Shown here: in pieces, positions 9,415-17,499 of the stretch | How the letters are laid out: each line of letters opens with the position of its first letter | Numbering within the stretch: position 1 is the first letter of the stretch | Origin: G965214625 sp965214625 | GTDB lineage: Bacteria; Pseudomonadota; Gammaproteobacteria; Arenicellales; Poriferihabitantaceae | Reading direction: 5' to 3' | DNA length: 64,000 bases | Assembly (NCBI GenBank): GCA_965214625.1 | Contig: OZ243962.1 | Location: 1,426,001 to 1,490,000 of the forward strand | Position numbers and translations under genes: made by a program | Notes under the pieces: model-generated | The model's database searches: none | Seen by the model: only the letters and a program-made list of their open reading frames with translations | Told to the model about the DNA's origin: nothing

Positions 9415-9497
9415 CACCGTATGCCGAACACTGTATTGCCATTTTTGAATCCTGCAAAGACCGCAGAAAAATACCCTCCGCCACCGCGAGGCAATAC

Positions 9498-11894
9498 ATG
9501 AAGAGGGCACTCGAACGCGTCCTGTTTGCCCGCCGCCGGAGCCTGCTGGCCGGCTTTGTGATCATCACGCTGGCCATGGGCTGGCTGGCATCGGACTTGC
9601 GTGTCGATGCCGGTTTCACCAAGCTGGTGCCGCTCGAACACCCCTACATGCAGACCTTTTTGGAACACCGGGCGTCATTCGGTGGTGCGGACCGTATCCT
9701 GGTAGCCATCATGGTGCGTGACGGCGATATTTTTTCTGCCGATTTCTTCACCATACTGCGCCAGGTCACCGACGCGATTTTTTTCCTGCCGGGCGTCGAC
9801 CGAACCCAGGTCTACTCGATACTCACCCCGAATGTTCGCTTCATTGAAGTGGTTGAGAACGGGATATCAGGAGGCAACGTCATCCCACCGGATTTCAAAC
9901 CCGATGATGCGGGGTTTGCACAAGTACGGGAAAACAGTCTCAAGGCGGGGCTTGTCGGTCGACTGGTTGCCAATGATTTCAGCGGGGCCGCAATCAGTGC
10001 ACGACTGCAGGAATTTCACCCGGGGACGGGTGAACGGCTTGATTATACCACCGTCGCCGACCAGCTCGAACAGATCCGTCGCGAAGCACTCGGGTCTGCC
10101 AATATCGCGATCGACATCCATGTGATCGGCTTTGCCAAAATGATCGGTGACATCGCCGCCGGTGCCGCCAGGGTCGTGGCATTTTTTGGTATTGCCTTTT
10201 TGATTACCGCCCTGTTTGTCTATGCTTATACGCGCTCGCTGCGACAGACGGGTGCCCTGTTGGCCTGTTCGCTGCTGGCGGTGATCTGGCAGTTGGGGTT
10301 GCTTCGCGCGCTTGGGTTCGGGATTGACCCGATGTCACTGCTCGTGCCGTTTCTCGTCTTTGCCATCGGGGTCAGCCATGGTGTACAGATTGTCAGCGCC
10401 GTGGGCAACGAGACGGCGCGAGGTGCAACGGCTGTCGATGCCGCACGGCGCAGTTTCCGCCGTCTCCTTGGGCCTGGCCTGGTGGCGCTGGTATCAGACG
10501 CCGTGGGATTTGTCACCATTTCGCTGATCGATGTGCAGGTGATTCAGGAGGTGGCGATCGCCGCGGGGCTCGGCGTTGCCGCCATCATACTGACCAATCT
10601 GGGACTGCTGCCGATCCTGCTTTCCTTCATTGATCCGAACCACCAAACGCGCAGCCCGGCGCAGCGGCAAGACGGCTTGCGCAATCGGTTCTGGTCGATT
10701 ATTGCCCGTTCTGCCGATCGCCGGCCAGCCATTTTGATCGTCGGCATTGCGACCGGGTTGGCGATGGGCGGCGCCTGGTATGCCAACCAGGTACGGGTCG
10801 GTGATGAACACCGTGGCGTACCGGAATTGCGTCCGGACTCGGTTTACAATACCGATGCGCTGGCGATCAGCCGCCAGTTCAGCATCGGCGTCGATGTGCT
10901 GACCGTGATTGCCGAGACCATCCCGGAAGGGTGCATTGACTACGACATCATGCGCACACTCAGCCGTTTTGAATGGAGGATGGGTAACATTGAAGGCGTG
11001 CAATCGGTTCACGGCCTGGCCGGGACAGCACAGCGGATCAGTGCCGCCTGGAACGAAGGCAGCCTCAAATGGCGGACATTGCCGCGAAACCGGCACAGTC
11101 TGGTACAGGCGGTGTCACCGGTACCAACCACCAGTGGACTGCTCAACACCGACTGCAGTGTGATGCCGGTTCATATCTATACCCGGGATCACACTGCCGA
11201 AACGATCCAGCGCGTGGTGGCCGGTGTCGAGCAATTCAACGCCGCAATGACGGACAGCCGCATTGTCTTTCGGCTCGCTGCCGGTAACGTCGGGGTCATG
11301 GCAGCCACCAACGAGGAGGTTGAGGCATCACAATTTCCGATTCTCAGCTATGTCTATACCGCCGTCGTGGTGCTGTGTTTGCTCGCCTTCCGATCCATCG
11401 CGGCGACGTTATGCATCGTCCTGCCGCTGGCCGTCGTCTCCCTGCTCGCTTACGCACTGATGGCCTTGCTGGAAATCGGTCTGAAGATCTCCACCCTGCC
11501 GGTGGTCGCGCTCGGTGTCGGTGTCGGCGTTGACTACGGTATTTATATCTTCGGACAGTTACGCCGGTATCTCAGGCAGGGCCTTGATTTTGCGTCGGCC
11601 TATGAACGCACCCTGAAAACGACGGGCGCCGGCGTGATACTCACCGGCTTCACCCTCGCCGTCAGCGTGGCCACCTGGGTCATCGCCCCACTCAAATTTC
11701 AGGCCGATATGGGCATCATCCTGATGTTCATGTTTCTCGTCAACATGATCGGTGCCGTGGTGCTGTTGCCTGCCCTCGGTGCCTTGCTGATTCGACCGGT
11801 GTATCGGGCCCATGGCGACCGGGCAGTCGGTAACCCGGATAACAGCGAACCCGATCAACCTGATGCAGACACCCGACAGACCTCCCGGCGGTAA
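9498..11894 (+). CDS. MMPL-type RND transporter
   Basis: Large inner-membrane exporter of 798 aa in the RND superfamily MMPL/hopanoid-transporter-like group. Two-fold architecture: an N-terminal membrane helix, a periplasmic loop (residues about 40-215), a helix bundle (about 220-380), a second helix and loop (about 410-610), then a second bundle with the GxxxDYG signature (GVGVDYGIYIF). Lipids or other hydrophobic compounds are the usual cargo. It is likely co-transcribed with the preceding YCF48-like gene. The start ATG 9498 follows a GAGG element. The typical third and fourth partners, DUF1329 and DUF1302 proteins, are not adjacent here; a DUF1329 gene appears at 63 kb. Confidence 0.87.
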   Translation: MKRALERVLFARRRSLLAGFVIITLAMGWLASDLRVDAGFTKLVPLEHPYMQTFLEHRASFGGADRILVAIMVRDGDIFSADFFTILRQVTDAIFFLPGVDRTQVYSILTPNVRFIEVVENGISGGNVIPPDFKPDDAGFAQVRENSLKAGLVGRLVANDFSGAAISARLQEFHPGTGERLDYTTVADQLEQIRREALGSANIAIDIHVIGFAKMIGDIAAGAARVVAFFGIAFLITALFVYAYTRSLRQTGALLACSLLAVIWQLGLLRALGFGIDPMSLLVPFLVFAIGVSHGVQIVSAVGNETARGATAVDAARRSFRRLLGPGLVALVSDAVGFVTISLIDVQVIQEVAIAAGLGVAAIILTNLGLLPILLSFIDPNHQTRSPAQRQDGLRNRFWSIIARSADRRPAILIVGIATGLAMGGAWYANQVRVGDEHRGVPELRPDSVYNTDALAISRQFSIGVDVLTVIAETIPEGCIDYDIMRTLSRFEWRMGNIEGVQSVHGLAGTAQRISAAWNEGSLKWRTLPRNRHSLVQAVSPVPTTSGLLNTDCSVMPVHIYTRDHTAETIQRVVAGVEQFNAAMTDSRIVFRLAAGNVGVMAATNEEVEASQFPILSYVYTAVVVLCLLAFRSIAATLCIVLPLAVVSLLAYALMALLEIGLKISTLPVVALGVGVGVDYGIYIFGQLRRYLRQGLDFASAYERTLKTTGAGVILTGFTLAVSVATWVIAPLKFQADMGIILMFMFLVNMIGAVVLLPALGALLIRPVYRAHGDRAVGNPDNSEPDQPDADTRQTSRR

Positions 11895-11949
11895 TCCATA
11901 GCGCGTATTGACCCCCTCGCCTGGCAATGGGCCGGGCCGCACAGAGCGG

Positions 11950-12384
11950 TTATCGACCTTGTCGCTGACCGCTCACGGCGCGGATCCGCTCAGCCGGAAT
12001 CGACAGCTGCGCCAGCAGATATTCCCTGAAATCAGCCCGGTAACCGATATCTTCGAGTGCCTTTTCCATGCAGCGCAACCAGGCCGCCTTGTCTTCATGG
12101 CCGATATCCAAATGCTGATGGGCCAGCGGAATGTGGATCGGTCCGTACTTTTCCTGATACAGCCTGGGCCCACCCAGCCAGCCGCAAAGAAAACGCGTCA
12201 ACTTGTCGCGCGAGACAGCCAGGTCGGCCGGGTGCATTTCCCTGATGCGCTGCGCTTCGGGCAGTTGATCCATGTAATCATAAAACCGGTCGACCAGCTT
12301 TTTGATGCCGTCATAGCCCCCGGCGGCCTGAAAGGACGCATCCAGGCAGCCGAATCCGCTGTCCGGTTTGCGCGGTGTGGTCAT
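11950..12384 (-). CDS. Group II-like truncated haemoglobin
   Basis: Small 2-on-2 globin of 144 aa, a haem protein involved in oxygen, NO or redox chemistry. GGYDGIKKLVDRFYDYMD is the N-terminal helix-B region with the conserved Phe-Tyr. GGPRLYQEKYG is the E-F loop. The proximal-His region is seen as PLAHQHLDIG, followed by AAWLRCM, which contains the Trp typical of group II. The start at ATG 12384 puts it 19 nt behind the lyase gene, so it is probably the last gene of the sulfonate-like operon. The frame is open further upstream but overlaps the lyase. Confidence 0.88.
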   Translation of the reverse strand: MTTPRKPDSGFGCLDASFQAAGGYDGIKKLVDRFYDYMDQLPEAQRIREMHPADLAVSRDKLTRFLCGWLGGPRLYQEKYGPIHIPLAHQHLDIGHEDKAAWLRCMEKALEDIGYRADFREYLLAQLSIPAERIRAVSGQRQGR

Positions 12385-12403
12385 CCGGATTTTCGCCGCA
12401 TGG

Positions 12404-13417
12404 TCAGCTATCGTGCGTCGATGCCTGGAATGTATCGAGGTAGCCGAACAGGGCCGCACTGCCACCGGTATGCAGGAAGACCACATTTTCATGCGGCCTG
12501 AAATGGCGGTTGCGGACATAATCAACGAGTCCGGCCAGTGCCTTGCCGGAGTAGACCGGGTCCATCAAAATGGCTTCGTGTCGCGCCATCATCGTGACCG
12601 CCTCGATCATGCCGGCCGTCGGAAAACCATACCCCTCCCCGACATAGTTCGAGTCCACCTGCACGGCCTCTCGGGTGACACAGCGTGCAATCCCCATGTG
12701 GTCGGCCGTGCTGCATGCCAGCTCAAACACCTTTTCTTCCTGGACGGCCTTGGGTGCCCTGACCCCGAATCCGAGTAACGGAATCCCTGAATGGGTCGCC
12801 TCCAAGCCAACCACCAGGCCGGCCTGGGTGCCCGCGCTGCCGGTCGCACTCACCAAATGGTCTATTTTCAGGTCCATGTCATTCGCCTGGACCAGTGTCT
12901 CTATTGCCGCATTGACATAGCCGAGTGCCCCGATGGGGTTGGACCCTCCGCCGGGAATGATATAGGGCCGCCTGCCCGCCGAGCGCACCGCTTCCGCCCT
13001 GTGTTCCATCGCCTCATCCATGTCCGTGTCCTTCGGGTACCAGCTCACCTGCGCACCAAACAGCTTGTCGAGAAAGACATTGCCGGATTCGAGATAGTCC
13101 CTTTCGCTGCTTTCGGTTCTGTTTTCCAGCAGAATCTCGCAATCCAGACCCAGTTTTTTCGCTGCCGCCACCGTCTGCCGGGCATGGTTGGATTGCACCG
13201 CCCCCTGGGTAATGACAACATCCGCCTTGTTTTCAAGCGCATCCGCCATCAAAAATTCCAGTTTCCGGGTCTTGTTTCCACCGGTTCCAAGACCTGTGCA
13301 GTCATCCCGCTTGATGTAGAGATTGGGACCACCCAATACCCGGCTCAGATTGGGCAGTGGTTCCAGTGGCGTGGGGAGATGGCCCAAACGGACCCGGGGG
13401 AATCTTGAGAGATGCAT
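12404..13417 (-). CDS. cuyA: PLP-dependent L-cysteate sulfo-lyase (CuyA) / D-cysteine desulfhydrase family enzyme
   Basis: Fold-type II PLP enzyme of 337 aa in the ACC deaminase/D-cysteine desulfhydrase family. The PLP lysine lies in GGNKTRKLEF, the substrate loop in QSNHARQTVAAA and the phosphate cup in SATGSAGTQAGL. The N-terminal blocks MHLSRFPRV, PTPLEPLPNL and GGPNLYIKRDDCTGLG resemble CuyA, which splits cysteate to pyruvate, ammonia and sulfite, more than enterobacterial DcyD. That preference is from memory of family sequences, not an alignment. Start ATG 13417 matches family N-termini. It lies 15 nt downstream of an aminotransferase and a HpsN-like dehydrogenase, a context that favours a sulfonate substrate. 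D-cysteine remains the main alternative. Confidence 0.75.
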   Translation of the reverse strand: MHLSRFPRVRLGHLPTPLEPLPNLSRVLGGPNLYIKRDDCTGLGTGGNKTRKLEFLMADALENKADVVITQGAVQSNHARQTVAAAKKLGLDCEILLENRTESSERDYLESGNVFLDKLFGAQVSWYPKDTDMDEAMEHRAEAVRSAGRRPYIIPGGGSNPIGALGYVNAAIETLVQANDMDLKIDHLVSATGSAGTQAGLVVGLEATHSGIPLLGFGVRAPKAVQEEKVFELACSTADHMGIARCVTREAVQVDSNYVGEGYGFPTAGMIEAVTMMARHEAILMDPVYSGKALAGLVDYVRNRHFRPHENVVFLHTGGSAALFGYLDTFQASTHDS

Positions 13418-13432
13418 CGTCACAATTTGCAG

Positions 13433-14695
13433 TTAGTCGAGTAAAATGCGGGATCGTTCAGACTGGATAATGTCGGCAATGGCGGCACATTCCTGTCTCG
13501 TCAATGACAGCGGAATTCGCATGTCACACGTGGTTTGCAATATCCGGGTTGTCTCGGGCAGGTCCTGGGACTCCAGATACTGCCAATGCTGGTAAAGACT
13601 GGTGTAGCCCATCGGTTCACTGCGCCCGAACCATTTTATGGCCACGCCCCGGTCGGTGCACCGTGCAATCCAGTCCCTGATTTGCTGCGGGTTCAGTCCG
13701 TAGACATGAAACTGGATTGAACTGGCGACAAACCGTTCGTCAGATTCACGGGCCGGCACTGCAATCCCTTCCACCGCATTGAGCCGATTTTCCAGTTCAC
13801 GATACAGTCGGTTCCACTGTTCGGCCCGCCATGCCATCTCCCGCAGCTGCGGTCGCAAAACACAGGCTGCCAGATTGGACAGGCGCATACTGAAATTCGG
13901 GATTTTCCGCTTCCATTTTTCAAAGACGGCTTCATCCGGCGCGTTGCCGTGTTGCCGGTAAAGCATGTAGCTGCCGGAATACAGTATCGCCTTGGCCGCC
14001 ATGTCTTCATCGTCCGTGATCAGGACACCCCCCTCGCCCGAGTTGATGTGCTTGAAAGTCTGCGTGCTGAAGCAGCCCACGGCCCCGAACCGCCCGGTAA
14101 AGACCGCTTTCCATTTTGCCCCCATGGTGTGGGCACAATCCTCGACCAGAGTCAGGCCCAGCTCGTCACAGACCGCCACCACCTTGTCCATGTCGGCAAT
14201 ATGTCCCCTCATGTGGGTCAGCAAAAATACCTTCGCTCCGCTTGCCTTCGCCTTTTCACGCAGGTCCGGGACATTGATCCTGAAATCGGCATCCACTTCC
14301 ACCAACACCGCTTTTGCACCGGCGTGATGGATGGCACCGGGCACCGGAGCCAGGTTGAATGCATTGACCAGCACCGCATCACCCGGCGCGACATCCGCAA
14401 CCTTCAATCCGATGAACAGGGCACAGCCACCCGAATTCATGCCGATGGCATAGCGGGAACCGACATACTCGGCGAATTCCTGCTCGAACAGTCTTGCATG
14501 GGGTTCCGTTCCGCCATATTCACCATAGCGGTGCAACCGCCCGGTTTTCATCAGTGCGACCGCTTCGTCAATGGCGCTGGACGGCAATGCCCCCGGATCG
14601 CTCAAATCAGTCTCCAGCTTGCGGTGATCGTCGTTCGCCTTGCGATCGGACGGTTCACCGGCGGGCGGGTGAAAACGCGCCGCCTTACCCGGCAT
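13433..14695 (-). CDS. DegT/DnrJ/EryC1/StrS-type PLP aminotransferase
   Basis: Fold-type I aminotransferase of 420 aa. The PLP-binding lysine is Lys215 in QTFKHINSGEGG, and the ring-contacting Asp is Asp186 in VEDCAHTMG. NSGGCALFIGL is the phosphate-binding turn. Family members usually aminate keto-sugars, but this one sits between a HpsN-like dehydrogenase and a CuyA-like lyase. That suggests it may transaminate a small keto acid such as 3-sulfopyruvate; this is inference only. Its ATG lies inside the end of the dehydrogenase gene (11-nt overlap), implying translational coupling. The N-terminal about 30 residues are poorly conserved-looking, so a later start is possible. Confidence 0.85.
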   Translation of the reverse strand: MPGKAARFHPPAGEPSDRKANDDHRKLETDLSDPGALPSSAIDEAVALMKTGRLHRYGEYGGTEPHARLFEQEFAEYVGSRYAIGMNSGGCALFIGLKVADVAPGDAVLVNAFNLAPVPGAIHHAGAKAVLVEVDADFRINVPDLREKAKASGAKVFLLTHMRGHIADMDKVVAVCDELGLTLVEDCAHTMGAKWKAVFTGRFGAVGCFSTQTFKHINSGEGGVLITDDEDMAAKAILYSGSYMLYRQHGNAPDEAVFEKWKRKIPNFSMRLSNLAACVLRPQLREMAWRAEQWNRLYRELENRLNAVEGIAVPARESDERFVASSIQFHVYGLNPQQIRDWIARCTDRGVAIKWFGRSEPMGYTSLYQHWQYLESQDLPETTRILQTTCDMRIPLSLTRQECAAIADIIQSERSRILLD

Positions 14696-16004
14696 TGGTC
14701 AGTCCCCGCAGTTCGAAACGTTCCTGCGGAAAATATTTTTCCAATCGGACATCACCGGTCATCGCATGGCCTTCCATTCCCTCATAGCGGGAAATACGGG
14801 CCGCCACCGGTGCCACCGCCCGGGTCGCCACACGCGACATGCGCTGATAGGTCAGTGTCTTGATGAATTTGCCGACATTCAGGCCACCCGAATAGCGTCC
14901 GGCCCCCTTCGTGGGCAGGATATGATTGGGACCCGAACACTTGTCCCCAAAAGCCACCGTCGTCTCTTCGCCGAGAAACAACGACCCATAGTTACGCAGC
15001 ACCGACAACCACCAGGGAAGATCACTGGCCTGGACCTGAAGGTGTTCCGGCGCATAACGGTCACAGACTTTCGCTGCAGCCTCACGCGTCCCTGTCAGGA
15101 TTATTTCACCATAATCCCGCCACGCCGCTTCAGCCGATGCCCTGGCCAGCGGCGGCAATTTGGCAATGACCCGCGGCATCAGATGCAACACCTCGTTGGC
15201 TACCCTTTCAGAGGTGGTCACCAGCCAGACAGGGGAGTCAGGACCGTGTTCGGCCTGCCCCGCCAGGTCACAGGCGACAATAAACGGATCCGCCGAGTCA
15301 TCGGCCACGACCATCGATTCTGTCGGACCCGCGATCACATCAATCCCGACTTGCCCGAACAACACCCGTTTTGCCTCGGCGACAAATCGATTGCCCGGTC
15401 CGACGATCACATCCGCCTTGTGTCCGGTAAAAAACCCGTATGCCAGTGTCGCAATACCCTGTACCCCACCGGCACACAGAATGTGACTCGCCCCACACAA
15501 ATCCAGGGCAAACAAGATGGCCGGATGAACGCCATCGCGTTGCGCTGATGCCGGAGACGTTGCAATGATGTTCTCGACACCCGCGACCTTGGCCGTTGCA
15601 ACACTCATGATCGCGGAAGCCACATGGGCATAGCGCCCGCCGGGGACATAACAGCCAGCGGTTTCCACCGCAACCAGTTTTTGTCCGACGACCAGGCCGT
15701 CGATCAATTCGGTTTCAAACTCGCGCATCGACTCCTTCTGGTGTCTGGCAAAATCACTGACCCGCTGATGGGCAAAGCGGATATCCGCCTTGACCGTGTC
15801 AGGCAGTTGCCGCGTTGCCGCATCGATCTGGTTGCGCGAAACCACCATCTCTCCTTCCCACTGGTCAAAATCAGCACTGTATTGTCTGACCGCCTGCTCA
15901 CCCCCCTTCGCCAGCTCCGCCAACATGGTGGCCACCTTTTCCGCAGTTTCCCCGCTCCCGCTTTGCGCCGTCTTTGTGGCTTGCTTGATGTATGTAACCG
16001 TCAT
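14685..16004 (-). CDS. hpsN: Histidinol dehydrogenase-family enzyme, HpsN-like (sulfopropanediol 3-dehydrogenase type)
   Basis: NAD-dependent four-electron alcohol dehydrogenase of 439 aa in the HisD family. Visible blocks are YVPGGRYAHVAS, GPGNRFVAEAKR, IAGPTESMVVADD, the metal-site region AGQAEHGPDSPVWL and the C-terminal LPTKGAGRYSGGLNVGKF. The last block is typical of the HisD paralogs that include HpsN, which oxidises 2,3-dihydroxypropane-1-sulfonate to sulfolactate, rather than biosynthetic HisD. No other histidine-biosynthesis genes are nearby. ATG 16004 is preferred; an in-frame GTG lies four codons upstream. It is the first gene of the operon with the aminotransferase and CuyA-like lyase. 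Substrate assignment is tentative. Confidence 0.75.
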   Translation of the reverse strand: MTVTYIKQATKTAQSGSGETAEKVATMLAELAKGGEQAVRQYSADFDQWEGEMVVSRNQIDAATRQLPDTVKADIRFAHQRVSDFARHQKESMREFETELIDGLVVGQKLVAVETAGCYVPGGRYAHVASAIMSVATAKVAGVENIIATSPASAQRDGVHPAILFALDLCGASHILCAGGVQGIATLAYGFFTGHKADVIVGPGNRFVAEAKRVLFGQVGIDVIAGPTESMVVADDSADPFIVACDLAGQAEHGPDSPVWLVTTSERVANEVLHLMPRVIAKLPPLARASAEAAWRDYGEIILTGTREAAAKVCDRYAPEHLQVQASDLPWWLSVLRNYGSLFLGEETTVAFGDKCSGPNHILPTKGAGRYSGGLNVGKFIKTLTYQRMSRVATRAVAPVAARISRYEGMEGHAMTGDVRLEKYFPQERFELRGLTNAG

Positions 16005-16393
16005 AATTGAATACACCGTCTATTTGGATAACCCCATCATCTGCTGCCGCTTTGATGACGCCAACGAACGAACCCCAACCCGAATCTCAACCGTCGGGTG
16101 CAGCTCCCTGCCCTCATGGCAGACCCCGGTCAGGCGCATCGGTCGCGACAGTCCCGGCCACATCGACCGGCCGCCGGTCGGCCGGTTCAAACGGGCTGCC
16201 GACACCGCATCTGCTCGGCGTGTACCAACCGTTGTCGATTCAACGGCCAGCGGACCACGACCGGAAACCGCTGGCTCCCGCCCGGGCAAGGCCCGGGCCG
16301 GACCATAGCATTATATGGCGGTCAAGGGGAGCCCGGTCAACCCCGTTTTTGTCACCCACGCATCGATTCGGGAGACACCGCCAGCAAAAGCCG
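16005..16393. other. Intergenic region upstream of the hpsN-like operon
   Basis: About 390 nt between two minus-strand genes. It should contain the promoter of the hpsN-like operon. No clear -10/-35 pair, RNA gene or repeat was recognised. Overlapping short ORFs look like shadows. Confidence 0.45.
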
Positions 16394-17098
16394 TCAGTGA
16401 CCCTCGTCGGTTGTCATCAACCGCCCCTCCACCAGAGCGGTTCGGTGCAATTGCTTCCTGGCAGAACGACGCACCTCCTGCCATCTGAAACGCACCGAAT
16501 TGCGAACAATCTGATCGTCCCATTTTTTAAGGCTATCGGCGATCGGGGCCCAATAGATCAATGCCCGGGGACTTTCAGTGAAGACCGACTCATTGTCCTG
16601 AAACCCGGTCCAGTCGAACGTGTCTATCCGCTGTATGAGTTGTTGCCTTGATTCAACAAAACGGTCCCCGGCTTCTTCCGGCACACCGACTTCCTCGAAA
16701 ATGGCCTCGACCGCATCGCGCAGAAGCTGTCGCAGCGCCTCGTCGGGCACCCGGTCGCCCCGGCGGATCAGTCCGCCGACATAGATCGCCAAATCAGACA
16801 AGCACGCCAGCCACATTTGCCATTTCGCGATATTGATCGACACCAGCATGCGGGGATTTTCGAACAACTCGGGATAGCGTGTTCCCGCACGTGTCCTCAA
16901 GTAACCATAAAGCGAGGTCTGTGCCACGTGGCTCGAACGCGTCTGCAAGAAAGCACGCAGTGTCTCGATATCCCCGATAGGCTGGTTCTTGGCCCGCTTG
17001 CCCAGGCCGATATACGCTTTCATCAGGCCCCAAACCGCTTTGGCTGATGCGGTGGTTTTCAACAGGTCGGTCGATTTACGGATCAGCTTCATGATCAT
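16394..17098 (-). CDS. Conserved protein of unknown function
   Basis: Soluble, mostly helical 234-aa protein that I cannot assign to a named family with confidence. It is rich in Arg, Lys, Trp and Leu, with blocks such as TLRAFLQTRSSHVAQTSLYG, YLRTRAGTRYPELF and INIAKWQMWLACLSDLAIY that look conserved rather than random. A hydrophobic patch near the middle (about residues 80-110) is too polar for a clear membrane helix. The start at ATG 17098 is tentative, since no good ribosome-binding site is visible. It is divergent from the sodium/solute symporter genes across a 137-nt gap and on the same strand as the hpsN-like operon, but 390 nt away from it. Confidence 0.7.
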   Translation of the reverse strand: MIMKLIRKSTDLLKTTASAKAVWGLMKAYIGLGKRAKNQPIGDIETLRAFLQTRSSHVAQTSLYGYLRTRAGTRYPELFENPRMLVSINIAKWQMWLACLSDLAIYVGGLIRRGDRVPDEALRQLLRDAVEAIFEEVGVPEEAGDRFVESRQQLIQRIDTFDWTGFQDNESVFTESPRALIYWAPIADSLKKWDDQIVRNSVRFRWQEVRRSARKQLHRTALVEGRLMTTDEGH

Positions 17099-17235
17099 TG
17101 GGTGCGATTTACACAACCCTGCCGTGCGGGCAGGGCCGGTGTGCCTTAGGTTATTCCCAATTATAATAATTTATGCGATCATAGGCATGGCTGTGATAAC
17201 ATGGCTGTAATAATCAAAAACCGGAGGAGACTACT

Positions 17236-17496
17236 ATGAGTAACGAGACCGGCCGGAGAGAGGAACATTGGCAACGTACCAAAAAGCTGATGATTCTCAC
17301 CCTTACCATCTGGTTCATTTTTTCATTCCTTGTTCACTGGTTCGCAGGTAGCCTGAACGCGCTATCCTTTCTGGGCTTTCCACTCGGCTTCTATATGGCT
17401 GCCCAGGGATCCGAAATCATCTTCGTGGTCCTGATATTCTGGTTCGCCCGGGCACAACACAAAATTGACCAGGAAACTGGTTTCGCGGAGGACTAG
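17236..17496 (+). CDS. DUF4212 small subunit of sodium/solute symporter
   Basis: Small membrane protein of 86 aa with two transmembrane helices (LTIWFIFSFLVHWFAG and FYMAAQGSEIIFVVLIFWF), matching the DUF4212 partner that precedes VC_2705-type sodium/solute symporters. A strong ribosome-binding site (GGAGGAG, 17223-17229) lies 6 nt before the ATG. Three nucleotides separate its stop codon from the next ATG, so the two are co-translated. AT-rich DNA with TATAAT at 17162-17167 lies upstream, without a convincing -35. It probably stabilises or gates the large permease. Confidence 0.9.
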   Translation: MSNETGRREEHWQRTKKLMILTLTIWFIFSFLVHWFAGSLNALSFLGFPLGFYMAAQGSEIIFVVLIFWFARAQHKIDQETGFAED

Positions 17497-17499
17497 ACC

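Noticed and set aside
14685..16004. Biosynthetic histidinol dehydrogenase (hisD)
   Set aside because: C-terminal LPTKGAGRYSGGL block and absence of other his genes favour the HpsN-like paralog group.
17117..17135. Hairpin CCCTGCC/GGCAGGG between the unknown gene and the symporter operon
   Set aside because: A perfect stem but no T-tract on either side and located between divergent starts, so it is not a terminator; no evidence for an RNA element.
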